Part shown: one piece after another, positions 24,683 to 33,946 of the stretch
Position numbering within the stretch: the first letter of the stretch is position 1
Layout of the letters: each line of letters starts with the position of its first letter
Assembly (NCBI RefSeq): GCF_001614315.2
Contig: NZ_LVEG02000012.1
Span: 1-64,000 of the forward strand
Reading direction: 5' to 3'
Source: Halofilum ochraceum
GTDB taxonomy: Bacteria > Pseudomonadota > Gammaproteobacteria > XJ16 > Halofilaceae
Length of the DNA: 64,000 nucleotides
The notes under the pieces: generated by a model
Database searches by the model: none
Told to the model about the DNA's origin: nothing
The model's input: only the letters and a program-made list of their open reading frames with translations
Made by a program: the position numbers and the translations under genes

Positions 24683-26017
24683 CTATCCGTCCGCCCGGAT
24701 TTCGACGTAGGCCTGGTCGCGCAGGCGCTGCCGCCAGCGCTGGGCCTCCTGCTCGAGTTCGCGTTCGTACAGGGCCCGTCGCGCCTGCGCGCGCTGATAT
24801 TCCTCGATATCCTGGCGTTGCCGTTTTTCGAGGACTTCGGCCAGGTGCCAGCCGTACGGTGAGCGGAACGGCTCGCTGAGCGTCCCGGGCTCCAGACCCT
24901 CGATGACCTGCTGGAAGGCGGGTGTCATTTCCCCGGGACCGACCCAGCCGAGGTCACCGCCGCGGCTGGCGCTGCCCTGATCTTCGGAGTTCGCGCGCGC
25001 GATCTCGGCGAAATCCGCTCCGGCCCGGATACGCTGGCGCAGCGCCTCGAGCCGTTCCCGGGGCGATTCGCCTTCCGTCTCCGCGTCGGCCGGGGCGTCC
25101 GGATCATCCATACCGCCGTCGTCCTTGAGCAGGATGTGCCGGGCCCGGATCTCGGTTACGGTCTGTTCCGAGCCGCCGCGCCGGTCCTCGACCTTCAGGA
25201 TGTGGAAACCGTTCGGGCTGCGCAGCGGGTCCGAGATCGCACCGGTCGACATTCCCCGGACGGCCTCGACGAACAGCGTCGGCAGCGAGGTGGCGGAACG
25301 CCAGCCGAGATCGCCCCCGTTCAGGGCCTCGGGCCCATCCGAGGCGCGCGTAGCGATGCTTGAGAACTCGGCATCATCACGCAGCCGTTCGACCAGTGCC
25401 TCGGCCTCCTCGCGCGCCTCGGTGACCTCGGCGCTCGTGGCGTCCGACGGCAGGCCGATGAGAATGTGGCTCAGCCTGTATTCCGCCTCCTGCTGGTTGG
25501 CCTGCTCCATGCGGTCGAGGGCGGAGTCGACCTCGTCCTCCGAGATCTGGACCTGACTCGCCACCTCGCGCTGGCGCAGCCTCGACACGATCAGTTGCCG
25601 GCGGATGTCGTTGCGCAGGCGCTGGAAATCCATCCCGTCGGCTTCGACCCGCTGGCGCAGACCGGAGAGGTTGGTGCCGTTGCGGTCCGCCATGTTGCGC
25701 AGCGCGTTGTTGACCGCTTCGTCGTCCACGCTGATGCCCCGCTGCTCGGCGCGCTGGATCTGGATATTCTCCAGGATCAGGCGCTCCAGCACCCGCTCGC
25801 GCAGGACGCTGTCGGGCGGGACGCGCTGGCCATTGCGCCGCATCTGGTCACGCACGAAGTCGACTTCCGCACGCAGTTCGCTGTGCAGGACGACATCCTC
25901 GTTGACCACCGCGGCGATCCCGTCGAGGGTTTCGGCTGCCCGCGCGGGCGCCGCCGCGGGCAGTGCGATCGCGATAACGCAGGCGATGGCCGTCAGGTGG
26001 CGGCGCAGTCGGGACAT
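24683..26017 (-). CDS. surA: Periplasmic chaperone and peptidyl-prolyl isomerase SurA
   Basis: The 444-residue protein has a signal peptide (ending PAAAPARAAE), the N-terminal chaperone domain starting LDGIAAVVNEDVVLHSEL, and two parvulin domains: SHILIGLP...GGDLGWRSATSLP and ARHILLKDDGG...GGDLGWVGPGEMTPAFQ. A C-terminal helix completes it. It escorts outer-membrane proteins, LptD among them, to the BAM complex. ATG 26017 is chosen for its signal peptide. It lies 64 bases downstream of lptD. Confidence 0.96.
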   Translation of the reverse strand: MSRLRRHLTAIACVIAIALPAAAPARAAETLDGIAAVVNEDVVLHSELRAEVDFVRDQMRRNGQRVPPDSVLRERVLERLILENIQIQRAEQRGISVDDEAVNNALRNMADRNGTNLSGLRQRVEADGMDFQRLRNDIRRQLIVSRLRQREVASQVQISEDEVDSALDRMEQANQQEAEYRLSHILIGLPSDATSAEVTEAREEAEALVERLRDDAEFSSIATRASDGPEALNGGDLGWRSATSLPTLFVEAVRGMSTGAISDPLRSPNGFHILKVEDRRGGSEQTVTEIRARHILLKDDGGMDDPDAPADAETEGESPRERLEALRQRIRAGADFAEIARANSEDQGSASRGGDLGWVGPGEMTPAFQQVIEGLEPGTLSEPFRSPYGWHLAEVLEKRQRQDIEEYQRAQARRALYERELEQEAQRWRQRLRDQAYVEIRADG

Positions 26018-26081
26018 GGGATGGTCACTCGGTTGTGCGGTGGTACCGGGCCGGGACGGCGGGGCGCTCCGCCATCCACGA

Positions 26082-28271
26082 TCAGCGCGAATAGCCAAGG
26101 ATAGCACGGTCAAGAAGGTCGCCGGCATCGTCGCCGAACCCGCCCAGACCCTTGAGGACAAACTCGATCACGAAGCCGTTGTCCTGTCCCTGACCGCTCG
26201 CGTAGCGCCGCGCTAGCGCCCGTACCTTATAGCAGCAGCTCTCGTATTCCGCCCCCAGCAGGGTCTCGAAATTGCGGTCGTCGCGCAGGGAATAACGGGT
26301 GCTGCCGACGGCCAGCCAGCGCGGGGACAGGGGCCATGCGAAGGCGAGATCGACGGCTTCCTTCGACTCGCGGGTGTAGCGGTAACCGAAGTTCACGATC
26401 CGGTTCCTGCCGCCGTCGAAACGGGCATCGAACGACCCGTCGGTGATCTTGTCCAGTTCCGGATTCCAGCGCAGGTCCAGGCCGCTGCGCCAGGCCTCCG
26501 TGGGTTGCACGGCGATCTCGGCCGCGATGTCCGAGTTGTCACGCGTCTCTACCGGCTGGTTCGGCAGCTGGACCGTCCGGTCGTCGAAGTAGTGGATGCC
26601 GCCGATGCTCGCGCGGAGGACCTCGCGCCCCTGGTCGCGGTCGAGCAGCCGGGTCGTCAGTGCGAGCGTCAACCGGTTGGCGTCGGCCATCCGGTCGGGG
26701 CCGGTGAATCGGCGTTCGCTGAACAGTTGCGCGAAGGAAAAATCGTACTCACCGGTATCGAACACCGGCAGATCGTCCTGCGCCTCTTCCGGCGTGTAGA
26801 CATAGAACGCCCGCGGTTCCAGTGTCTGGCGGTAGCTGCCGCCGGTGCGCTCGAAGATCAGGCCGCTGTCGAGCGAGGCGAACGGCAGGGACCGGTCCGG
26901 ATTGCTCGGGCCGGTGGTGGTGTCGCGGTTCAGGTCGTAGGCGGTGTAATCCCAGCCCAGCCTGGGGCGCAGGAACCAGCCCGGGGTCTCGATCGGATAG
27001 CCCACCGACGGCCGCGCATTCAGGCGGGTGCCGGTATCGCTCGCCGCGCGCTGGAAGTTCACGAGCTCCGTCTCATAGCGGGTCTCGAAACCGCCGAAGC
27101 GTTGCTCACCGTCGAACGTCAGCTGCGGTCGCTGTTCGTACGGCCGCCGGTTGGCCGCCAGGCTCTCGTCCAGCGTCTGCCACGTCTCGTAGCGTGCGCG
27201 CAGCGTGCCGGGTGCGCCGGACCACCGGACGTCGGCCCGTCGCCGCAACTGGGATTGGCTGGACAGGGAAAGATTGGAGGACAGATCCTCGAAGTACGCC
27301 TCGTCGGAGGCGCTCTCGGCGTCGATGTGCGTGCGCCAGCCCGCGCCGAAACTGCCCTCGTGCTCGATGCGCGTCAGCACGCGGTCGTCGCCGAAACGGT
27401 CATCATCGGGCAGATACTCGTTGTTGAGTTGCCAGTATCCGGCCGGTCCGAGCCAACGCCACTCGGAGCGCAGCTGGCCGCCGCGATCCGAGAGGTAGCG
27501 CGGTTCCAGAGTGGCATCGAAGTTGGGGGCCGCATTCCAGTAATAAGGCACGCCGACCGTGAACCCGGAGCCGCTCGAACTGCCGACACTCGGAACCAGC
27601 AGACCGCTCATGCGCTCATCGCCGATCGGGAACCGGAACCAGGGGGTATAGAAAATCGGCACGCCCTTGAAACGGAGCAGGGCGTTGGTCGCCGTGCCCT
27701 GGCGCGTGTTCGGATTGAGTTCGACCGAATCGGCCTTGAGCTGCCAGTCCTCATCGTCGCGCGGGCAGGTTGAATACGTCGCCCGTTCGAAGCGGCTGAC
27801 ACCGGCCTCATCGCGATCGATCCGCCGGGCGCTCCCCTGAGCGTGGAGCTCGGCGGCCCGGTAATCGGCCCGCTCCAGGCTGAATGCCCCGGAATCCAGA
27901 TTTACGGACCCGCGACGCCCCTCGATGACAAAACCGTTCTCGCGCAGGAATACACTCCCCGAGGCCTCCGCCGTGCGCCCCTCGCGGTCGATCCGGACGC
28001 GTTCAGCGCCGAGCGTGCGATTGCCCCGCCGCACCGCCACATCGCCCTGGAGGGTGGTGATCGAGCCGCGTGTTTCCATCGACTCGGAGGCCGCCCGCGT
28101 AACGCCCTGGGCGTCGGGCTGTTCGACATCGGTCGCTGGCAGAACCGGGGGAGGGGGGCATAACAGCCAGTCGTCCGCATTGGCTGGCGGTGAATCGTCC
28201 GCGTCGGCCGGCAGGGGCAGGGCCAGCAGCGCGGCGAGGATTGACGGGCGCAGTCGGTGCAAGGTTGTCAC
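26082..28271 (-). CDS. lptD: LPS-assembly protein LptD
   Basis: The protein (729 residues from this start) is the outer-membrane barrel that with LptE inserts lipopolysaccharide. A signal peptide (LRPSILAALLALPLPADA) is followed by a WLLCPPPP segment, the jellyroll OstA domain (GSITTLQGDVAVRRGNRTLG onward) and a large barrel ending GYSR. Cysteines of the rearranging disulfides are seen in WLLCP, STCPRD and ESCCYKVRALARRY. No ATG fits; GTG 28271 or GTG 28289 are both possible and neither has a convincing ribosome binding site. It heads the lptD-surA-pdxA-rsmA-apaG-apaH run and is divergent from ppa. Confidence 0.93.
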   Translation of the reverse strand: MTTLHRLRPSILAALLALPLPADADDSPPANADDWLLCPPPPVLPATDVEQPDAQGVTRAASESMETRGSITTLQGDVAVRRGNRTLGAERVRIDREGRTAEASGSVFLRENGFVIEGRRGSVNLDSGAFSLERADYRAAELHAQGSARRIDRDEAGVSRFERATYSTCPRDDEDWQLKADSVELNPNTRQGTATNALLRFKGVPIFYTPWFRFPIGDERMSGLLVPSVGSSSGSGFTVGVPYYWNAAPNFDATLEPRYLSDRGGQLRSEWRWLGPAGYWQLNNEYLPDDDRFGDDRVLTRIEHEGSFGAGWRTHIDAESASDEAYFEDLSSNLSLSSQSQLRRRADVRWSGAPGTLRARYETWQTLDESLAANRRPYEQRPQLTFDGEQRFGGFETRYETELVNFQRAASDTGTRLNARPSVGYPIETPGWFLRPRLGWDYTAYDLNRDTTTGPSNPDRSLPFASLDSGLIFERTGGSYRQTLEPRAFYVYTPEEAQDDLPVFDTGEYDFSFAQLFSERRFTGPDRMADANRLTLALTTRLLDRDQGREVLRASIGGIHYFDDRTVQLPNQPVETRDNSDIAAEIAVQPTEAWRSGLDLRWNPELDKITDGSFDARFDGGRNRIVNFGYRYTRESKEAVDLAFAWPLSPRWLAVGSTRYSLRDDRNFETLLGAEYESCCYKVRALARRYASGQGQDNGFVIEFVLKGLGGFGDDAGDLLDRAILGYSR

Positions 28272-28392
28272 GGTCCGGCGGGTCGCCACGCAGGATACGC
28301 GCCTGGCGCCTGGAACTGAATCACCACCGCTTGCGTGCCTTGCGCGTCCGTCGGTAATGACGCTGCGTCTGTCGGGAAGCACTCCAGATCGG

Positions 28393-28398
28393 TATAAT
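28393..28398 (+). promoter_or_regulatory. Putative -10 element for ppa
   Basis: A perfect TATAAT lies 42 bases before the ppa start in the divergent lptD/ppa gap. The -35 region is weak: TGTCGG about 17 bases upstream. The GGTATAATCCCGCG context is typical of strong housekeeping promoters. Confidence 0.5.
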
Positions 28399-28440
28399 CC
28401 CGCGTTTTTGTCAACCGGCGAACCGGGAGCGCAGTCCAGC

Positions 28441-28977
28441 ATGGATCTGAACAAAATCGATATCGGCAAGAACTGTCCCGATGAAATCAACGCGGTGATC
28501 GAGGTTCCCACCTACGGGGCCCCGGTCAAATACGAGCTCGACAAGGACAGCGGCGCCCTGATGGTCGATCGGTTCTTCGGGACCGCGATGCACTATCCGT
28601 GCAATTATGGTTTTATTCCGCACACGCTCGGCGAGGACGGCGATCCGCTCGATATCCTGGTGATCACGAACTCGCCGCTGATGTCGGGGGTCGTGATCCC
28701 GTGCCGGCCGGTGGGCATGCTGCACATGGAAGACGAGTCCGGTGGCGATGCCAAGCTGCTGGCGGTGCCGACGAACAAACTGACCCCGCTCTACCGCAAC
28801 GTCCAGGAGTACACCGATGTAGCGCGTTCGCTGCTCGACGAAATCGCGCATTTCTTCGAGCAGTACAAAGCGCTCGAGGCGGGCAAATGGGCGCGTGTGG
28901 ATCACTGGGACGGCGCAGAGGTAGCGCGCGAAGAGATCCGCGCCAGCGTCAAGCGGTACAACAACGCCACGACCTGA
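28441..28977 (+). CDS. ppa: Inorganic pyrophosphatase (family I)
   Basis: The 178-residue hexameric-type soluble PPase has the N-terminal NAVIEVPTYGAPVKYELDK, YPCNYGFIPHTLGEDGDPLDILV with the signature metal-binding aspartates DGDPLDILV, and the lysine/tyrosine-rich C terminus (HFFEQYKALEAGKWARVD). It drives biosynthetic reactions by removing pyrophosphate. ATG 28441 follows GGGAG. A longer in-frame extension upstream overlaps lptD antisense and is rejected. Confidence 0.97.
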   Translation: MDLNKIDIGKNCPDEINAVIEVPTYGAPVKYELDKDSGALMVDRFFGTAMHYPCNYGFIPHTLGEDGDPLDILVITNSPLMSGVVIPCRPVGMLHMEDESGGDAKLLAVPTNKLTPLYRNVQEYTDVARSLLDEIAHFFEQYKALEAGKWARVDHWDGAEVAREEIRASVKRYNNATT

Positions 28978-29022
28978 GACGGTCGTGGCCGGCCGCGGCG
29001 AGCAGCCGCGGCGGGAGCCTGA

Positions 29023-30933
29023 ATGGCCGGATCCGACCGGCTGCGAGACTACGAACACGAGGCGGGTCTATACCGTCGGCGCGCTGTCGCCGCCGGTGTG
29101 GGGGCGCTCGTGCTCGTGCTCGTGCTGGCCGGGCGGCTGTTCCACCTGCAATACCTCAGCCACGAGCATTACGCCACGCTCTCGGACGACAACCGGGTCC
29201 GCATCGAGGCCATCGCGCCGACCCGCGGACTGATCCACGATCGTGACGGCCGCATCCTCGCCGAGAACCTGCCGAGTTTTACCCTCGAGCTCGTACCCGA
29301 ACGGGTCGAGGACCTCGACGCGACGCTCGAACGCCTGCGTTCCTTCGTCGACTTCGACAGCGCCGATGTCGAGCGCCTGCGGCGCGCGTGGCAGCGTGCA
29401 CGGCCGTTCGAGGGCGTTCCCCTGCGTTTCCGGCTCAGTCGCGAGGAGGTCGCCCGCCTGTCCGTGAACCGCCATCGATTCCCGGGGGTGGATATCGTCG
29501 CCGGGCTCACGCGGCATTACCCCTGGGGGCGAACGGGCGTGCACGCGCTCGGCTACGTCGGGCGCCTGGACGAGGCGGATCTGCAGCGTCTTGATCCGCG
29601 TTCTTATCGGGCCACCAGCCATGTCGGCAAGAACGGCATCGAATATGCGTACGAGGAGGTCCTGCACGGCGATCCGGGGGTTCGCCGGGTGGAGGTCAAC
29701 GTCGAGGGGCGGGTGCTCCGCGTGCTCGATGAACAGGCACCGGTCCCGGGCGAGGATATCCAGCTGACCCTCGATCTCGGTCTGCAGCGTTTCGCCGAGC
29801 GCCTGCTGGGGCCCGAGGATGGCGCGGTGGTCGCGCTGGATCCGCGCGACGGTGCAGTGCTCGCGCTGGCGAGCCAGCCCGGCTTCGACCCCAATCTGTT
29901 CGTCAACGGGATCGGCCGCGATACCTACGCCGCGTTGCGGGACTCCCCCAGCCGCCCGTTGTTCAACCGCGCGATCCGCGGTCAGTACCCACCCGGTTCC
30001 ACCATCAAGCCGATCATCGCGCTCAACGGGCTCGAGCGGAAATCGCGGGACCGCGATGAGGAAATCCATTGCCGCGGTTATTACACGCTCGAGGGCAGGA
30101 GCCGCCGCTATCGGGATTGGAAGGCCCACGGCGAGGTCGATCTGAGCGATGCGATCAGCCAGTCCTGCGACGTCATGTTCTACGACCTCGCCATGGATCT
30201 CGGCATGACCGAAATGGCCGGGTTCCTGCGCAAATTCGGGCTCGGGCAGCCGACCGGGATCGATCTGCCCGGTGAACGCGATGGGCTCATCCCCGACCCT
30301 GAGTGGAAACGCCGCAATCGCGGTGAACCCTGGTACAGCGGCGAGACGGTGATCCACGGCATCGGTCAGGGCTACATGCAGGTCACGCCCCTGCAACTGG
30401 CCACCGCGACGGCCCAGATCGCCAATCGGGGCCGGCCGGTGCGTCCCCACCTGCTGGCCGAAGCCGGACCGGCCGAGGTGCGCACGGATACCAAAGAGGA
30501 GGCGCCGCAGAACGGCGATGCCGTGGTCGCGCGGGCGCGCGAGCCGGTCGTGGAACCTGTCGACCTCAAGGTGGAGACGGACTGGGATTTCGTGATCGAC
30601 GCGATGGTCGACGTGACCGAGGGCGAACGCGGCACCGCCCGGGCCATCGGCTGGAAGAGCCCGCATACGATCGCCGGCAAGACCGGGACGGCGCAGGTTT
30701 TCTCCATCGCCCAGGGCGAGGAGTATGACGCCGAGGCGATTGCCAAGCAGCTGCGCGATCACGCCCTGTTCGTTGCGTTCGCGCCAGCGAAGGCGCCGCG
30801 CATTGCCGTTGCCGTGCTGGTCGAGAATGGCGGCAGCGGCTCCGCCACGGCGGCGCCGGTCGCCCAGCAACTGATCGACCGCTGGCTCGAAGAGCATCCG
30901 CCGCCCGCGGACGGGGAAGACGATGGTGGATAA
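29023..30933 (+). CDS. mrdA: Penicillin-binding protein 2 (peptidoglycan D,D-transpeptidase)
   Basis: The 636-residue class B PBP is the elongasome transpeptidase. It has one transmembrane helix near the N terminus (AAGVGALVLVLVLAGRLFHL), the pedestal domain (RGLIHDRDGRILAENLPSF), and a catalytic domain with Ser326 and Lys329 in PPGSTIKP, the SQSCD motif (SxN-type), and KTGT at residues 553-556. It overlaps rodA by 11 bases. The cluster mrdA-mrdB-mltB-rlpA-dac-ybeD-lipB-lipA is the standard gammaproteobacterial cell-shape cluster. Confidence 0.97.
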   Translation: MAGSDRLRDYEHEAGLYRRRAVAAGVGALVLVLVLAGRLFHLQYLSHEHYATLSDDNRVRIEAIAPTRGLIHDRDGRILAENLPSFTLELVPERVEDLDATLERLRSFVDFDSADVERLRRAWQRARPFEGVPLRFRLSREEVARLSVNRHRFPGVDIVAGLTRHYPWGRTGVHALGYVGRLDEADLQRLDPRSYRATSHVGKNGIEYAYEEVLHGDPGVRRVEVNVEGRVLRVLDEQAPVPGEDIQLTLDLGLQRFAERLLGPEDGAVVALDPRDGAVLALASQPGFDPNLFVNGIGRDTYAALRDSPSRPLFNRAIRGQYPPGSTIKPIIALNGLERKSRDRDEEIHCRGYYTLEGRSRRYRDWKAHGEVDLSDAISQSCDVMFYDLAMDLGMTEMAGFLRKFGLGQPTGIDLPGERDGLIPDPEWKRRNRGEPWYSGETVIHGIGQGYMQVTPLQLATATAQIANRGRPVRPHLLAEAGPAEVRTDTKEEAPQNGDAVVARAREPVVEPVDLKVETDWDFVIDAMVDVTEGERGTARAIGWKSPHTIAGKTGTAQVFSIAQGEEYDAEAIAKQLRDHALFVAFAPAKAPRIAVAVLVENGGSGSATAAPVAQQLIDRWLEEHPPPADGEDDGG

Positions 30934-32056
30934 CGATGGACTGCTGGGCGCACGGGCGCGCGGCGCACCACTGACGCGGCTGCTGCTCGCGCTGCGGGTG
31001 GACCCCCCGCTGCTGCTCGGGATCCTCGCCATCGCCGCCGTCGGCATGGTGGTGCTCTACAGCGCCGGCGGCGAGTCGACCGATCTGTTGATCCAGCAGG
31101 GCGTGCGCCTCGGTATCGGCCTGTTCGTCATGCTGGTCGCCGCCCAGATCCCGCCCCGCAACCTGCGGTTGTGGTCACCCTGGCTGTTCGCGGCGGGTCT
31201 CGGTCTGCTCGTATGGGTGCTGGTCGCCGGCGAGATGGGGGGCGGCGCGCGGCGCTGGATCGATCTCGGCATCGTGACCGTGCAGCCCTCGGAGGGCATG
31301 AAGATCGCCGTTCCGATGATGGTTGCGTGGTATCTGGGTGACCGCGCATTGCCGCCCTCGTTTGGCCGTGTGCTCGTCACCGGCGCGCTGATCATGGTCC
31401 CGGTCGCGCTGGTGGCCTGGCAGCCCGATCTGGGCACTTCGCTGCTGATCGCCAGTGCCGGCGCCTTCGGCCTGTTCCTCGCCGGGCTGCGCTGGCGCCT
31501 GATGCTGGGGTTCCTGCTGACCGGCGCCGCGCTGATCCCGGTCGGCTGGCACATGATGTACGATTACCAGCGGCGCCGTGTGCTGACCTTCCTCGACCCG
31601 GAGAGCGATCCGCTCGGGGCCGGTTACCACATCATCCAGTCGAAGATCGCCGTCGGCTCCGGTGGCCTCTACGGCAAAGGATGGCTGAACGGCACGCAGT
31701 CACGTCTCGATTTCCTGCCGGAGCGGTCGACCGATTTCATTTTCGCGGTTTTCGGTGAAGAATTCGGCTTTTTCGGTGGCGTATTGCTGCTGTTTCTGTA
31801 TCTGTGCGTGATCGGGCGTGCGCTGTATATCTCCGCCGAGGCGCAGGACAGCTTCGGGCGTCTGCTCGCCGGCAGTCTGGCGCTGACCTTCTTCGTGTAC
31901 GTCGTGGTCAATATCGGTATGGTGATCGGCCTGTTGCCCGTTGTCGGCGTACCGCTGCCGCTCGTGAGTTATGGCGGCACATCGATGGTCACATTGCTCT
32001 GCGCGTTCGGCATAATCATGTCCATCCGTTCCCACAAGCGGTTACTTGCCCCATGA
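30923..32056 (+). CDS. mrdB: Rod-shape-determining peptidoglycan glycosyltransferase RodA
   Basis: The 377-residue SEDS polymerase has about ten transmembrane segments and works with PBP2 in side-wall growth. Diagnostic stretches are GGGARRWIDLGIVTVQPSEG, WQPDLGTSLLI, LPERSTDFIFAVFGEEFGF with the catalytic-region aspartate, and LPLVSYGGTSM near the C terminus. The start overlaps the end of mrdA and the stop overlaps mltB by four bases, so the three genes are translationally coupled. Confidence 0.97.
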   Translation: MVDNDGLLGARARGAPLTRLLLALRVDPPLLLGILAIAAVGMVVLYSAGGESTDLLIQQGVRLGIGLFVMLVAAQIPPRNLRLWSPWLFAAGLGLLVWVLVAGEMGGGARRWIDLGIVTVQPSEGMKIAVPMMVAWYLGDRALPPSFGRVLVTGALIMVPVALVAWQPDLGTSLLIASAGAFGLFLAGLRWRLMLGFLLTGAALIPVGWHMMYDYQRRRVLTFLDPESDPLGAGYHIIQSKIAVGSGGLYGKGWLNGTQSRLDFLPERSTDFIFAVFGEEFGFFGGVLLLFLYLCVIGRALYISAEAQDSFGRLLAGSLALTFFVYVVVNIGMVIGLLPVVGVPLPLVSYGGTSMVTLLCAFGIIMSIRSHKRLLAP

Positions 32057-33042
32057 CGATTCGCCCGGTCCTTGCCGCCGTCCTCTGGCTCGCGGCGGTC
32101 GCACCCGCCAGCGGTTCCTTCCTTGAGCGCGACGGTGTCCGCGCGTTCATCGACGACGTATCCAGCCGCCAGGATTTCAACGCCGCCGAGCTCCGCGGTC
32201 TGTTCGAGAATGTGGAGCGCCAGGAGGCGGTACTCGAGGCCATCGCGGCGCCGGCCGAGGCGATGCCCTGGTATCGGTATCGACCGATTTTCATTACCGA
32301 TCCCCGGATCGAGGGCGGGATCGAATTCGTGCGCGACAATTCTGATCTGCTAGCGCGGGCCGAGCGCGAATTCGGGGTCCCGCCCGAGATCGTCGCCGCG
32401 ATCATCGGCGTGGAAACGTTCTATGGTCGCCACAAGGGGCGTCACCCGGTACTCGATACGCTGGCCACGCTGGCGTTCGAGTATCCGCCGCGCAGTGACT
32501 TTTTCCGGCGCGAACTCGAGCAGTTCCTGCTGCTGGCGCGCGATGAGCGCATCGCGCCGACGTCGGTGAAGGGGTCGTATGCGGGTGCCATGGGGATGCC
32601 GCAATTCATATCGAGCAGCTACCGTCATTACGCCATCGATTTCGACGGCGATGGCCGGCGGGATCTGTGGAACAGCAACGCCGATGTGATCGGCAGTGTC
32701 GCCGCGTATCTGGCCGACCATGGGTGGAGCGCTGGCGAGCCGATCGTGCATCGGGTGCGGCCATCCCGCGATGACTGGCGCGAGCTGACAAGCAAGAGCC
32801 TGAAGCCGCGGGTCGACCAGAGCGACCTGCGGGCGGCGGGCCTCGGCGTCGAGCCGCCGGTGGGCGCCGACGAGCGCGTGCACGTGTTCTCGCTGGAAAC
32901 GGAGGCCGAGCCCGAGGTGTGGGTTGGCCGCGGGAATTTCTACGCCATTACCCGCTATAACCACAGCGCGCTCTACGCCATGGCGGTCTACCAGCTGGCC
33001 GAGCGGATCCGCCGCGGCGTCGAGACGGAGCCCGCGGAGTGA
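32053..33042 (+). CDS. mltB: Lytic murein transglycosylase B
   Basis: The 329-residue enzyme cleaves glycan strands, leaving 1,6-anhydroMurNAc ends. It has a signal peptide (PVLAAVLWLAAVAPASG), the catalytic glutamate in GVETFYGRHKGRHPVLDTL, and YAGAMGMPQFISSSYRHYA with the following DFDGDGRRDLWNS. There is no lipobox, so unlike E. coli MltB it is likely soluble periplasmic. ATG 32053 overlaps the rodA stop. The anhydro sugars it yields would feed AnmK, AmgK and MurU. Confidence 0.94.
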   Translation: MTIRPVLAAVLWLAAVAPASGSFLERDGVRAFIDDVSSRQDFNAAELRGLFENVERQEAVLEAIAAPAEAMPWYRYRPIFITDPRIEGGIEFVRDNSDLLARAEREFGVPPEIVAAIIGVETFYGRHKGRHPVLDTLATLAFEYPPRSDFFRRELEQFLLLARDERIAPTSVKGSYAGAMGMPQFISSSYRHYAIDFDGDGRRDLWNSNADVIGSVAAYLADHGWSAGEPIVHRVRPSRDDWRELTSKSLKPRVDQSDLRAAGLGVEPPVGADERVHVFSLETEAEPEVWVGRGNFYAITRYNHSALYAMAVYQLAERIRRGVETEPAE

Positions 33043-33848
33043 AACCCGCGATCCGCGCCGCGGCGGTGGCCATGCTGACGGCGCTGTTCGCCGGCTGCAG
33101 TACGCTGTCGGGCGAGCCCGCCGATGGTCCTGGGGCGGAAATCGATCCGGACAGCCTGCCGACGGTCGTTCCGCGCGACGAGCCCCGCAGCCGTTACGGC
33201 AATCCGGAGTCCTATGTCGTCAACGGCCAGCGCTATCATGTGCGCGATTCGGCGCGCGGGTATGTGGCCGAAGGCATCGCCTCGTGGTACGGCAGCAAGT
33301 TCCATGGCCGGCGGACTTCGAGTGGCGAGCCCTACGACATGTACGAGATGACGGCCGCGCATCGCTCGCTGCCGTTGCCGACGTATGTGCGGGTGACGAA
33401 CCTCGACAATGGGCGCAGCACGGTCGTGCGGGTCAACGACCGTGGCCCGTTCGTCGATGATCGGGTGATCGACCTGTCGTATGCCGCGGCGACCCGGCTG
33501 GGTGTGATCGATAGCGGAACGGCGCGGGTGCGCGTGCGGGCGCTGACGCCGGGTGACTCGACCGCCGACTCGCAGTCGGACACGGCCCCCGCTACCGGCA
33601 CCGATGCCGACGGTGAGGTGTTCCTCCAGGTGGGTGCGTTCCGCGAGTACGCCAATGCGCAGCGCATGCGTGCCCGGGTACGCGGGGCTGGCATCCAGCC
33701 GGTCAACGTCGAAAAGGCGGAGTCCGCCGCCGGGGTGTCCGTGTACCGGGTCCGCATCGGTCCGCTGGACGGCGATACCGACCGCGACGCCATGCTGAGC
33801 AGCCTTGATGAGGCGGGCGTGGAGGGAGCGCGATTCATCACGGAGTGA
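33039..33848 (+). CDS. rlpA: Septal ring lytic transglycosylase RlpA family lipoprotein
   Basis: The 269-residue lipoprotein starts at GTG 33039, overlapping the mltB stop by four bases. The lipobox LFAGC gives a diacylated cysteine near residue 21. A double-psi beta-barrel follows (YVAEGIASWYGSKFHGRRTS, catalytic-type aspartate in VRVNDRGPF), then a threonine/aspartate-rich linker and a C-terminal SPOR domain (FLQVGAFREYANAQRMRARV) that binds denuded glycan at the septum. It probably acts on naked glycan strands. Confidence 0.94.
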   Translation: MKPAIRAAAVAMLTALFAGCSTLSGEPADGPGAEIDPDSLPTVVPRDEPRSRYGNPESYVVNGQRYHVRDSARGYVAEGIASWYGSKFHGRRTSSGEPYDMYEMTAAHRSLPLPTYVRVTNLDNGRSTVVRVNDRGPFVDDRVIDLSYAAATRLGVIDSGTARVRVRALTPGDSTADSQSDTAPATGTDADGEVFLQVGAFREYANAQRMRARVRGAGIQPVNVEKAESAAGVSVYRVRIGPLDGDTDRDAMLSSLDEAGVEGARFITE

Positions 33849-33946
33849 ACGTGTCGGTGTTACATCTCGATCCGCGTCGATACAATCTTCTTTTCAGCCC
33901 CGGGGCCGGACCGCTGCGGCCCCATCCCAACGAGAGCCCTGGACCC

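Noticed and set aside
29068-31047. A 659-codon minus-strand frame opposite mrdA
   Set aside because: Antisense shadow; mrdA carries all PBP motifs and sits in a conserved cluster.
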